Positions 1 through 8,369 of a stretch of 64,000 nt of DNA are shown in pieces. The notes beneath the pieces are model-generated. The model was not told where the DNA came from and made no database searches. It worked only from the letters and a program-made list of their open reading frames with translations. The position numbers and the translations under genes were made by a program. Source of the DNA: Pseudomonadota bacterium. GTDB taxonomy: Bacteria > Desulfobacterota > Desulfobulbia > Desulfobulbales > Desulfocapsaceae. The DNA is taken from assembly GCA_018821785.1 (NCBI GenBank), contig JAHJLI010000123.1, forward strand, positions 1 to 64,000, in the 5' to 3' direction. The stretch's first letter is position 1, and every line of letters begins with the position of its first letter.

Positions 1-1
1 A

Positions 2-814
2 CATGGGGTTCGGGTTAAGCCGGTTCTCTACACGACCTATACAAATATCTTCAGCGACTATGCCGCAGGAGTCCTGGATGGATGTTTCGGAGGTCTGTAT
101 GAGCTGTTGAAGATCAATACCGGCGGCATGAAGGTGGTTTTGATCACAGACACATCCGACGGGGCTGAAGGATTGGTGGCTCAGTCGTCCATTCAGAATC
201 CCGGGGATCTGGCCGGAAAACGCATCGGCATTCAGGGGGGACTGACCGGCAGCGAATATGTCGTCAACACTATGCTGCGTCGACATGGGCTGACCAGGGC
301 CGACGTGACCTTTGTACATGTTGAACCGGAAGCTGTCCTCGAGCAGATGCCTGATAAAATACAGGCAGGCTATACCTGGGATCCCTTCCTGACAAGGGCA
401 GTCGAAAACGGATACCGGATTCTTTTCACAACGGCAGATACAACCGGCATGGTGCCCGATGTAATGGCCTTTCAGGGCCGACTGACCCAGGAGCGGCCGG
501 AGGATGTTCGTTCTTTTTTGCGGGCCTGGTTTGAGGCTGTAGAGTTTTGGCGTGAGCACCCCAAGGAAGCGGCAATAAGCATCGCCCGGGTCACCGGGCT
601 GAAGGTGGAAGATATCACCCTGCAGGGTTGCCGGTTGTTTTCCCTTGCCGATAACCACAAGGCATTTAATCGTAACATCGGCCCAGCCAGCTTGTATCAT
701 GTCGGTCTGCAGCAAATTGACTTCATCATGGGTATGGGCGATGCAATTGCCGCTCCTGATCTCGCAAAAGCCCTTGACGGATCGTTCCTTCCACAGTCTC
801 CCGACTCTCAATGA
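2..814 (+). CDS. ABC-type substrate-binding protein, N-terminus outside window
   Basis: This is the C-terminal 270 residues of a periplasmic solute-binding protein of the NMT1/SsuA/TauA type. The frame is open from base 2, so the true start lies outside the window; the in-frame TTG at 107 is internal. Family signs are the segment around GVLDGCFGGLYE, the LAGKRIGIQGG stretch (the usual 'dLkGKkIgv' strand) and a later VPDVMAF strand. The family normally delivers small organic ions to an ABC permease. Here its stop overlaps the start of a sensor kinase (ATGA at 811-814) and no permease gene is seen downstream, so it may present a ligand to the kinase. The ligand is unknown. Confidence 0.85.
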   Translation, partial: HGVRVKPVLYTTYTNIFSDYAAGVLDGCFGGLYELLKINTGGMKVVLITDTSDGAEGLVAQSSIQNPGDLAGKRIGIQGGLTGSEYVVNTMLRRHGLTRADVTFVHVEPEAVLEQMPDKIQAGYTWDPFLTRAVENGYRILFTTADTTGMVPDVMAFQGRLTQERPEDVRSFLRAWFEAVEFWREHPKEAAISIARVTGLKVEDITLQGCRLFSLADNHKAFNRNIGPASLYHVGLQQIDFIMGMGDAIAAPDLAKALDGSFLPQSPDSQ

Positions 815-3786
815 AACAGACACAAGAACCAAGAAGGACTGCTGGATTTGCTGCGATGCACGGCTTTTTTGCCCGGCATAGCTGGCGAATGGTCCCAGGC
901 ATTCTGATTTTCAGCTTTGCCTTGGTTACAGCTTTGGTTGTGGCAGGTTTTCTCGACGTAAAAGACATTCCTTTGACCGTTTTCACCCCCCATATTCCCT
1001 TGGCAGCAGTCATGGTAATGATCACTGCTCTGGCTGCTGCCTTGGTCTTGGGCGATGATCGGGGAGGACTGCGGGTCACGATGATGCAGGGGTTCCTGCT
1101 TATATCTTTCTGCCCGACAGTCTTCCTGGTGCTGTTGAACCTCAACAACACCCATGATTCTCTGGCCGGCAGTTCCAGGCAGGCCATCAAAGAGGTATCT
1201 GAACACAATAGCATGGTTCTCGATAGTTTCATCAAGGACAACCTTGAAAACATCAGGACCCAGGCCTTGCTGCCTGAATTCGCCGTCTATCTCAGTCTAC
1301 CGCCCGAGGAGCGTGCAGGAAACACAGCTGGAAATCGAGTACTTGACGTTCTCAATACCATGCAGCGCCGTGATATTCTAAGCATTACCTCCTGTGGCCT
1401 GCTGGACGAACGGGGAATCGACGTTCTCGATACCTTCAGCATGGATATAGGACTGGATAAATCGGACCGGGACTATTTCCAGGAACCCCTGCGTACAGGA
1501 AAACCCTTTATTTCTCAGGTCAAGATTGCCGAGATCTCCTCAGTACCGTCGGTGTTTTTCAGTTGTCCGATACGCAACACCGCCGGTAGGATCATCGGCG
1601 TCCTACGTATTCGTTATAACGCTTTGGTGTTTCAACAGATTCTTCTACGTCGCGGTGCGCAGTGGCTTGACCCTTCCCGCCAGGTGAGTCTGTACAATGA
1701 AGACCTGATTTTGCTTGCTGATTCGAGATATCCCCAGCGAATTTTTTCCAGGGCCAACAATCTTCCTCCCATCCCCGTGTCCTCCAGGGCAATTCAGCCA
1801 AGGGAAGGTGACAAGGAGGAGTTGGAAGAAAAATATCTGGTTGGACTGGGGGCAACGAAAGATAAGGGTAAGGCATTTTTTAAGGCCAGGGGACCGGGAC
1901 AAGGCAAAGACTTACGACTGCATGCGGCGATGATAATGCAGGACCGCCCCTGGCTCGTGGTGGTCGCCCAGGACCTGCAAGGCTATCACAATGCCGTCTC
2001 CGTGCAGATCGGCAATGCTGTAATTTTAATGGGCATTCTTGGGCTGGCCGTTGTTCTCACTTCAGCCTTTATCGGCGGCCGGATTACCCGCCCTATCCAG
2101 CGATTGACCCGGGCAACCAGATCCATGGAAGCTGGGTATCTTGCTATTAATGTTCAGGGAGGCCCGGACAGCGAAACCATACTTCTGGCGGACGGCTTCA
2201 ACTCCATGGCAACCAAGCTTCAGGAAACCATGGAACGCCTCAGAAAGAGTGAGGAAAATTACCGGTTGCTGGTGGAAAACCAGACCGACCTGGTGGTCAA
2301 GGTGGATCTGGAAGGTCGTTTCCTTTTTGTCAGTCCGTCCTATTGCCAAGCTTTCGGGAAGAGCCAGGAAAAACTCCTGGGTCAACAGTTCATGCCGCTT
2401 GTTCACGAGGAGGATCGGCAAGCCACAGCCAAGGCCATGGAGGCCCTTTTTGTCCCGCCCTACACGGCCTACATAGAACAGCGAGCCTTGACAAAAGACG
2501 GGTGGCGATGGCTGGCCTGGTCCGACAAGGCTATTCTCGACAACCACAACAAGGTTGTAGCTATCCTCGGTGCCGGCCGGGATATAACCGAACGAAAAAA
2601 GGGAGAAGAGGAGCAGGAAAGGTTGCAGGGCCAGCTGCTCCAGTCACAGAAGATGGAGTCGGTGGGTCGGTTGGCTGGTGGAATTGCCCACGATTTCAAC
2701 AATATGCTCAATGTCATCCTCGGCAATTGCGAACTGGCTTTGATGAAGACCCGCCCGAAAGAGCCATTCCATCAGCACTTTGAGGGTATTCAGATCGCTG
2801 CCCGACGCTCGGCCGAACTCACCCGTCGACTGCTCGCTTTTGCTCGTAAACAGACTATTGACCCTGTAGTGCTCGACCTCAACGAGATTGTTTCCGGCAT
2901 GCTGAGCATGTTGCGTCAGCTCATCGGCGAGGATATTGATTTGGCCTGGCGCCCTGGCAGGGACCTGAGGCTGGTAAAAGCCGATCCTTCACAGATTGAT
3001 CAGATTCTCGCCAACTTGGTTGTCAATGCCCGGGATGCCATCAACGGGGTAGGCAAGGTGACGATTGAGACCGGGAATGTAACTTTCGACCAGGCCTATT
3101 GCGATGACCACGTGGGGTTTTGTGCCGGTGAATTTATCTTGCTGGCCGTGAGCGACAATGGTTGTGGCATGGACTCTGAGACGTTATCGCACCTGTTCGA
3201 GCCTTTTTTTACCACCAAGGGGACCGGCAAGGGAACAGGCCTGGGGTTGGCGACAATCTATGGCATTGTCAAACAGAACAACGGTTTCATCAACGTCTAC
3301 AGCGAGCTTGATCAGGGAAGCACCTTCAAAATATACTTTCCGCAGCATATTTCAGACCGCGGGTGGACGCCAACGGCCGATACGATCTTAGAGGATAAGG
3401 GCGGCAGCGAAACCATCCTGTTGGTGGAAGACGAGCCAATGATCCTTGATGTTGCTGTGACCATGCTCGAACATCTGGGGTATAAGATTCTGCCCGCCGC
3501 CACCCCGGGGGAAGCGATCCGTCTGGCCGGGGAACAGACCGAGGCCATTGATCTGTTATTAACCGACGTAGTAATGCCGGAGATGAACGGGCGTGATCTG
3601 GCCAATAACCTGGTTGTCCTTTATCCGAGCCTCAGACTGCTTTTTATGTCGGGTTATACTGCCAACGTTATCGCTCATCACGGTGTCCTTGATGAAGGGG
3701 TACATTTCATTCAGAAACCGTTCACAATGAAGGATCTTGCCGCGAAAATAAGGGAGGCGTTGGACCAAGGTTCGGCTAGAGAATAA
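811..3786 (+). CDS. hybrid sensor histidine kinase (membrane, Cache-like, HAMP, PAS, kinase, receiver)
   Basis: This 991-residue hybrid kinase has hydrophobic segments near residues 29-112. A Cache-like extracytoplasmic region follows to about 390 (IIGVLRIRYNALVF), then a transmembrane helix near 400-423, a HAMP domain (RITRPIQRLTRATRSME), and a PAS domain from about 483. The dimerisation/phospho-acceptor helix has GGIAHDFNN with His627. The ATPase domain carries DNGCGMD and GTGKGTGLGLA. A C-terminal receiver domain has the phospho-acceptor Asp919 (LLLTDVVMP) and the QKPF lysine. Translation is coupled to the upstream binding protein by a 4-base overlap, which suggests the pair senses one ligand. 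No output protein is adjacent on this strand. Confidence 0.93.
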   Translation: MKQTQEPRRTAGFAAMHGFFARHSWRMVPGILIFSFALVTALVVAGFLDVKDIPLTVFTPHIPLAAVMVMITALAAALVLGDDRGGLRVTMMQGFLLISFCPTVFLVLLNLNNTHDSLAGSSRQAIKEVSEHNSMVLDSFIKDNLENIRTQALLPEFAVYLSLPPEERAGNTAGNRVLDVLNTMQRRDILSITSCGLLDERGIDVLDTFSMDIGLDKSDRDYFQEPLRTGKPFISQVKIAEISSVPSVFFSCPIRNTAGRIIGVLRIRYNALVFQQILLRRGAQWLDPSRQVSLYNEDLILLADSRYPQRIFSRANNLPPIPVSSRAIQPREGDKEELEEKYLVGLGATKDKGKAFFKARGPGQGKDLRLHAAMIMQDRPWLVVVAQDLQGYHNAVSVQIGNAVILMGILGLAVVLTSAFIGGRITRPIQRLTRATRSMEAGYLAINVQGGPDSETILLADGFNSMATKLQETMERLRKSEENYRLLVENQTDLVVKVDLEGRFLFVSPSYCQAFGKSQEKLLGQQFMPLVHEEDRQATAKAMEALFVPPYTAYIEQRALTKDGWRWLAWSDKAILDNHNKVVAILGAGRDITERKKGEEEQERLQGQLLQSQKMESVGRLAGGIAHDFNNMLNVILGNCELALMKTRPKEPFHQHFEGIQIAARRSAELTRRLLAFARKQTIDPVVLDLNEIVSGMLSMLRQLIGEDIDLAWRPGRDLRLVKADPSQIDQILANLVVNARDAINGVGKVTIETGNVTFDQAYCDDHVGFCAGEFILLAVSDNGCGMDSETLSHLFEPFFTTKGTGKGTGLGLATIYGIVKQNNGFINVYSELDQGSTFKIYFPQHISDRGWTPTADTILEDKGGSETILLVEDEPMILDVAVTMLEHLGYKILPAATPGEAIRLAGEQTEAIDLLLTDVVMPEMNGRDLANNLVVLYPSLRLLFMSGYTANVIAHHGVLDEGVHFIQKPFTMKDLAAKIREALDQGSARE

Positions 3787-3858
3787 TAGTCTTTTGGGGA
3801 TGTACACCCAGGGGGAGGGTAATCAACAGTGACCTTGTTACCGGAGTTGGGAAAATAG

Positions 3859-3887
3859 TTGACAGGTTCCGCTGTTTGCCGTACAAT
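3859..3887 (+). promoter_or_regulatory. sigma-70 promoter of the aldehyde:ferredoxin oxidoreductase operon
   Basis: TTGACA at 3859-3864 and TACAAT at 3882-3887 are separated by exactly 17 bases. That is a perfect -35 and a one-mismatch -10, about 120 bases before the start codon. The predicted transcript start is near 3894, inside the palindrome described next. Confidence 0.7.
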
Positions 3888-3891
3888 TTCA

Positions 3892-3923
3892 GTATCCATT
3901 CATTGTATACAATATATGGATAC
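3892..3923 (+). promoter_or_regulatory. 32-bp palindromic operator overlapping the promoter start site
   Basis: GTATCCAT (3892-3899) is mirrored by ATGGATAC (3916-3923), around a perfect inner palindrome TTGTATACAA (3903-3912) with 3-base spacers on each side. The element lies immediately downstream of the -10 box, a typical repressor position. The core resembles operators bound by some GntR-family regulators, but no such regulator is encoded in this window. Confidence 0.55.
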
Positions 3924-4009
3924 CAAATTTATCCGATCGAAATTGTTCATCTGCCCTGCTATGGCAGGAGTTCTGTTAAAATATGCATCTTGATTGAAGG
4001 AGATAGCCG

Positions 4010-5716
4010 ATGTTTTCCCTTTTACGCATCAACACCGCCACCGGAGAGACACGTACCGAAAAACACACAAGCAAGGATTTCCTGCTCGGCGGGCGGACGC
4101 TCTCATCCCGTCTGGTGAGCAGGGAGGTGGAGGCAACCTGTGATGCCTTGGGGAAAAAAAATAAATTGTTCTTTTGCACCGGTGCCCTGGCCGGTACCGC
4201 AACCTCAAGTGCCAACCGCCTCAGCATCGGCGGTAAAAGTCCTCTTACCGGCGGTATCAAGGAAAGCAACGCCGGCGGCATTGTCGGCAGTCGCATGGCG
4301 GAACAGGGGCTGCGCTGTATAGTCCTTGAGGACGCCCCGGCTGGAGAAAGCGGCTGGAGGGTTGTGGTCATCGGCAAAGATGGTGTCAAGCTCCTTGACG
4401 GGGCTTTTCTTGCGGGCAAGGGAGTATATGAAAAATCGGACCTGCTGACTGCGCAATTCGGCAAGGATGCCGGCTGCATAACTGTCGGTCCGGCTGCGGA
4501 AAAACTCTTGCTGGCAAGCGGCATTGCCTGTTCCGATCCACATGGCGTTTGCTCGCGTTATGCCGGTCGGGGCGGTCTGGGCGCGGTTATGGCCTCAAAA
4601 CGGGTCATCGCCATGGTCATTCTTGCCGATGGAAAACAGAAATCCGACTTCGTCAACAAGGAACAGTTCAAAGAAGAGAGCAGGCGGGTAGTGAAAATGC
4701 TCAAGGATAATCCGGTATCGGCCTTGTTCACCAAATACGGCACCGCCGCCATGGTTGATATCTGTCAATCCCTGCGCGTCCTGCCGACCAAAAATTTCCG
4801 GCACGGCACGATGGAAGGGGCAGAAAAGATCAATGCCCAGACCATGTACGATACCATCAAGGCCCGGGGTGGTGAGGGGAAAACCCAGCATGCCTGCATG
4901 CTGCCCTGCGCTATCCAGTGCTCAAATGTCTATCCCGACCAGGAAGGAAAACTTCTCTGTTCGCCGATCGAATATGAAACCATGGCCCTCATGGGTTCCA
5001 ACCTCTGTCTGAAAAATCTCGACACTATCGCCACCATGAACCGGATTGCAAACGACGCCGGGGTCGATACCCTGGATTGCGGCGCGGCCATTGCGGTGGC
5101 GATGGAGGCGGGGCTTGCCGAATTTGGTGATGACCAGGCGGCCATCGGCATGATGGAAGAGATTCGCAATCTGAGCCCGCTGGGCCGTATCCTCGGATCC
5201 GGCTGTAAGGTCGCCGCCAAGGTGCTGGGTGTTCGTCATGCCCCGCATGTCCTCGGCCAAGCCATCCCCGCTTACGAACCCCGCGGCACAAAGGGCATGG
5301 CCATGACCTACCTGTCATCGCCTATGGGTGCCGATCACACCTTTGGCTTCACCCTTCGCGACGAAGAAAACCCGCTCACCAAAGAGGGTAAGATCGGTCT
5401 GTCGAAAAAATTCCAGGTCATCGGCTCGCGTATGGATGCAATGGGCATGTGCAATTTCGTGCGCTATGCCGTTCGTCACGACATGTCCCCGCTCCTTAAC
5501 CTGATCAAAGCCTATTACGATGTCGACATCACCGCCACCGAGTTTGATGATTTTGTGAAGGAGACTCTGAGGATTGAGCATCAGTTCAATACCGATGCCG
5601 GCATCACCGCCCTGGATTATCGCTTTTCTGAGACCTTTTATGACGAGGCTCAACCGGAGACCGGCGAAAAAATGGATGTCACCGACGAGGAAAGCGCTCA
5701 GGCCAGACAATGGTAA
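4010..5716 (+). CDS. aldehyde:ferredoxin oxidoreductase family protein (tungsten/molybdenum enzyme)
   Basis: This 568-residue member of the AOR family, whose enzymes oxidise aldehydes to carboxylates with ferredoxin at a bis-pterin tungsten or molybdenum site plus one 4Fe-4S cluster. The family hallmark GRGGLGAVMASK is present. The presumed cluster cysteines are Cys296, Cys300, Cys304 and Cys481 (MGMCNF). The first spacing is C-x3-C-x3-C, whereas classical AOR has C-x2-C-x3-C. The ATG at 4010 has a good ribosome site (GAAGGAG, 7 bases away). It overlaps the following MoaD-like gene and lies behind a strong promoter with a palindrome. The substrate cannot be read from sequence. Confidence 0.92.
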   Translation: MFSLLRINTATGETRTEKHTSKDFLLGGRTLSSRLVSREVEATCDALGKKNKLFFCTGALAGTATSSANRLSIGGKSPLTGGIKESNAGGIVGSRMAEQGLRCIVLEDAPAGESGWRVVVIGKDGVKLLDGAFLAGKGVYEKSDLLTAQFGKDAGCITVGPAAEKLLLASGIACSDPHGVCSRYAGRGGLGAVMASKRVIAMVILADGKQKSDFVNKEQFKEESRRVVKMLKDNPVSALFTKYGTAAMVDICQSLRVLPTKNFRHGTMEGAEKINAQTMYDTIKARGGEGKTQHACMLPCAIQCSNVYPDQEGKLLCSPIEYETMALMGSNLCLKNLDTIATMNRIANDAGVDTLDCGAAIAVAMEAGLAEFGDDQAAIGMMEEIRNLSPLGRILGSGCKVAAKVLGVRHAPHVLGQAIPAYEPRGTKGMAMTYLSSPMGADHTFGFTLRDEENPLTKEGKIGLSKKFQVIGSRMDAMGMCNFVRYAVRHDMSPLLNLIKAYYDVDITATEFDDFVKETLRIEHQFNTDAGITALDYRFSETFYDEAQPETGEKMDVTDEESAQARQW

Positions 5717-5928
5717 GGGTGACCTTTAAGCTTACGGAAGTGGGCAGGGTCGAGCTCGATCTACCCACTCCGCTGCTATTTAGGGAAGTTCTGCAGCATT
5801 GTGTCACCAGAACCGGCTATACTCCCGGTGGTTATATTGCGGTCCGCAAGGGCAAAGTCGTAAGTGCCGGGGATATGATCGAAGACGGCGACGAAATCGA
5901 TATATTTCCGGCACTTTCCGGTGGCTGA
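5710..5928 (+). CDS. MoaD/ThiS-like ubiquitin-fold protein
   Basis: This 72-residue beta-grasp protein ends in Gly-Gly (FPALSGG), the signature tail that is adenylated and thiocarboxylated in MoaD and ThiS. The motif DGDEIDIFPALSGG is typical of the small subunit of molybdopterin synthase. The start overlaps the end of the AOR gene by 7 bases, so the two are translationally coupled. A dedicated MoaD beside an AOR suggests a sulfur-carrier role in making or loading that enzyme's pterin cofactor. That role is inferred from position. Confidence 0.87.
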   Translation: MVRVTFKLTEVGRVELDLPTPLLFREVLQHCVTRTGYTPGGYIAVRKGKVVSAGDMIEDGDEIDIFPALSGG

Positions 5929-5935
5929 ACGATGT

Positions 5936-6400
5936 CTACTCCTTGAGAATGGCGGCTATCAATTCTTTGCGCTTTTCCGGGGAGAGGTAAGGGGTCATGC
6001 GCACATCCAGGATCTTTCTCTGGCGATTTTTCCGATGTTCTGCCGCGTCATGAATAAATGCACTAAGGTCTTCAATATCACAGGGTTTAATAAGATAATT
6101 AAAGGCCTCCTGTTTGATTGCCTCAACTGCGCTGTTCACACTCCCCTGGCCGGTGAGCATAATTGCCTCGACCAGCGGCCGCTCTTTTTTCATGGCCTTC
6201 AGGGTTTCTAGGCCGTCCATCCCCGGCATCGCAAGATCGAGAACAACAACCTCGATTGTTTCATCTTCTCTTAACAATTTGAGCCCACTGTGCCCATCTG
6301 CAGCGGTTTTGACAGCAAAGCCTCTTTTGCCCAGGCGCTGAGCGAGGATTTCCGTGAAGGCCTGTTCGTCATCAACGACAAGAATTGCAATCGACGTCAT
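5936..6400 (-). CDS. single-domain response regulator
   Basis: This 154-residue protein consists of a receiver domain with an acidic pair (VVDDEQ), a phospho-acceptor aspartate in VVVLDLAMPGMDG, a conserved threonine (MLTGQG) and a lysine in LIKPCD. A charged tail of about 30 residues follows and contains no DNA-binding domain. It runs convergently to the MoaD-like gene with only 7 bases between stops. No kinase lies next to it on the same strand, so its partner may be one of the hybrid kinases, including the one at 811-3786. Confidence 0.88.
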   Translation of the reverse strand: MTSIAILVVDDEQAFTEILAQRLGKRGFAVKTAADGHSGLKLLREDETIEVVVLDLAMPGMDGLETLKAMKKERPLVEAIMLTGQGSVNSAVEAIKQEAFNYLIKPCDIEDLSAFIHDAAEHRKNRQRKILDVRMTPYLSPEKRKELIAAILKE

Positions 6401-6441
6401 GTTAAACTCAGAGAAATGGCCTAGTTATTTCCTAACGGCTC

Positions 6442-7026
6442 CTAATCAATAACACTCTGCTCTGCGAATTTCCCCGATATCCCGGCATAACAGGCGCGGA
6501 TGTCGGCGATGTCCTTTTCTACATTTCCGGTTGGAAAGAAGGTTGACAAAAAGCCACCAACTTTACGCTGGTAATCTAGAAAGGCAAGCGCTATGGGGAC
6601 ATTGGCGCCGAGGGCTATGTAGTAGAAGCCGGTTTTCCATTTGTCAACTTTAGACCGCGTGCCTTCGGGCGGGATGGCAACAATAAGGCGCTCACTTGCC
6701 AGAAATGCAGCGATGGTTTCGGCAACAACATTGTTTCGCGATGCACGATTTATCGGGATGCCACCCAACCAGCGCATGACAGGACCACGCCAGCCTGAAA
6801 AAAGGGAGTCCTTACCCATCCAGCGCATTTCAAATCGGTAAACAAAAGCAATTGCCAAGGCTAAGGGGAAGTCCCAGTTGCTGGTATGGGGGGCAGCGAT
6901 CAAGACGTATTTCAATGCTGTTGGGGGATTTCCCTGGAGTTTCCAGCCACGAATGGCAAGACAAAATTGACACAAAGCTGAGACGATTGGCTGCAACACC
7001 GGGGTGTTGTACATTGTTTTTGACAC
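6442..7026 (-). CDS. PlsC-like 1-acyl-glycerol-3-phosphate acyltransferase family protein
   Basis: This roughly 194-residue acyltransferase has the catalytic HxxxxD box as HTSNWD, a downstream MGKDSLF segment, the glycerol-phosphate-binding GIPINR block and the PPEGTRS motif. The family transfers acyl groups to lysophospholipids at the membrane. This one is short and compact, like the branch often annotated simply as lysophospholipid acyltransferase. The start is uncertain: GTG at 7026 or ATG at 7014, neither with a strong ribosome site. It follows the receiver gene's upstream region on the same strand, about 40 bases away. Confidence 0.85.
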   Translation of the reverse strand: MSKTMYNTPVLQPIVSALCQFCLAIRGWKLQGNPPTALKYVLIAAPHTSNWDFPLALAIAFVYRFEMRWMGKDSLFSGWRGPVMRWLGGIPINRASRNNVVAETIAAFLASERLIVAIPPEGTRSKVDKWKTGFYYIALGANVPIALAFLDYQRKVGGFLSTFFPTGNVEKDIADIRACYAGISGKFAEQSVID

Positions 7027-7125
7027 TCATAGAACCTGGGTTAAGTTAATGCTTAGTACCTTAGAAATGCATTTTTTGTTTTTTTAAATGAATTTCGTGA
7101 ATGTACTTATCCTCCCTTGTGGGGG

Positions 7126-7638
7126 TTAGTTGGTAAAGAGATCGATGACATTTTCAAGTGCCTTTCTATTGAGAATCTCGGCGCAATCAATGGCCCCTTT
7201 ACTTGAGCTGACACCATCTCGCCACTCTGATAGGAGTATCCCTTTTTCATCAAGGAGTTTGTAGCTCAGAGCCAGAGACGCAGATCCGGCACCAAAGCCG
7301 ACAAAGGCTCTGGCGGAGCGATTGCTGGCCTTAAAACGCTCGACATCAACAATCATGAGTTTGCCCATTTCAGGCTTGTAAGCTTGCCTATCCTTGACAA
7401 GGATGGCGGCAAAACCAGAGTCTGAGAGATTCTTGACAAGATCGCGATCCATCCACTCGAGAGCAGTGCGCAATTCTCGCGCCTGTTTCGCTTTCTGTTT
7501 GGGGAGATTGCCGTCCATTGTCAACACGGCTATATCTTTGACCCCTAGCGGGTTCAATTGAGCCTTTTTCTCTCCACAGCCACCGGTAATTAGTCCAAGC
7601 AGCAAAAACATCGATACGAGGAGGGTAATTGGTTTCAT
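7126..7638 (-). CDS. predicted lipoprotein (DUF4410-like)
   Basis: This 170-residue protein has a lipoprotein signal: a hydrophobic leader ending in LITGGC, so Cys20 would be lipidated. The mature part resembles DUF4410-type proteins. It has a VERFKASNRSARAFVGFGAGSAS block followed by a strand ending in LLSEW and a C-terminal helix. Such proteins are found at the cell envelope and have no assigned activity. It is likely monocistronic or co-transcribed with the acyltransferase about 100 bases downstream. Confidence 0.72.
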   Translation of the reverse strand: MKPITLLVSMFLLLGLITGGCGEKKAQLNPLGVKDIAVLTMDGNLPKQKAKQARELRTALEWMDRDLVKNLSDSGFAAILVKDRQAYKPEMGKLMIVDVERFKASNRSARAFVGFGAGSASLALSYKLLDEKGILLSEWRDGVSSSKGAIDCAEILNRKALENVIDLFTN

Positions 7639-7690
7639 TTCAGATCCATTTGGTCAAGGGTGTGAGTGGTTAGCCAGGCAACCGCCGCAC

Positions 7691-7936
7691 TTATTTTTTG
7701 TAAAGATCTTTCCATCCCTTCTTCTGGGTGGCGAGGTAAAGATTTTCGACTTTTTTTCTTGCCCAGGGAGTTTTCCGTAAAAATGTCAAACAGGACTTGA
7801 TCGACGGGTCACTGGTAAAGCAGCGAATTTCAATGCGCTTGCCGAGCGCATCCCAGCCATAGTGTTCAGACAGGCTAACGACGATATGTTCAAGGGTCAC
7901 ACCATCAAGAGGGATTTTATTTTTTTCTTTGTTCAT
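7691..7936 (-). CDS. VF530 family small DNA-binding-like protein
   Basis: This 81-residue protein matches the VF530/DUF2132 family across its full length. The features are LDGVTLEHIVVSL, HYGWDALGKRIEIRCF, the DPSIKSCLTFLRKTPWAR motif and the terminal W-K-D-LY. A DNA-binding role has been proposed for the family from its fold but no function is established. It lies 52 bases upstream of the lipoprotein gene on the same strand. Confidence 0.88.
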   Translation of the reverse strand: MNKEKNKIPLDGVTLEHIVVSLSEHYGWDALGKRIEIRCFTSDPSIKSCLTFLRKTPWARKKVENLYLATQKKGWKDLYKK

Positions 7937-8369
7937 TCTTTGGACTTTAAACTAAGGGAGGACAGGTAACAATAAAAGAATCTGCCACCGAGGGTAGTCG
8001 AGAGACTTTTGCCAATGAAACGCCGATCGGATATGGAAACCATGTAGAAACAGCAGTATACAAAAATGCTTGATAATGTGTTAAAGTGACAGTGTTTTCC
8101 TATTCTACTCGATTGTACAGGGAACGAACAAGTGGACAGATATTTTTTTCTTGGGATTTCCTGAATCAGCAAATCCCACGTGCAGGCCCTTCTTAGGCCG
8201 TCGACCTCGGCGAGGACACTTGTGCCAATATTCTTCTTCAAGGCCGATACCATAACGATAGCAATCTCATGACGTAATTTTCACCTACATCCCAAGAGGG
8301 TAATATAAAGAATCCCGTTGATCAGACTGATAAAGATAGAAGTATTTTGAGGCAGGGAAAAGCCAACCG
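7937..8369. other. intergenic region between divergent genes
   Basis: These 433 bases carry no convincing gene. The region must hold the divergent promoters of the VF530-type gene and the sigma-54 activator, but no clear -35/-10 pair is visible. A GTATAC core sits at about 8056-8061. Confidence 0.5.

Noticed and set aside
7933-8253. Open frame of 106 codons upstream of the sigma-54 activator
   Set aside because: No protein-like pattern, no ribosome site; it overlaps the VF530-type gene's start and covers the divergent promoter region.
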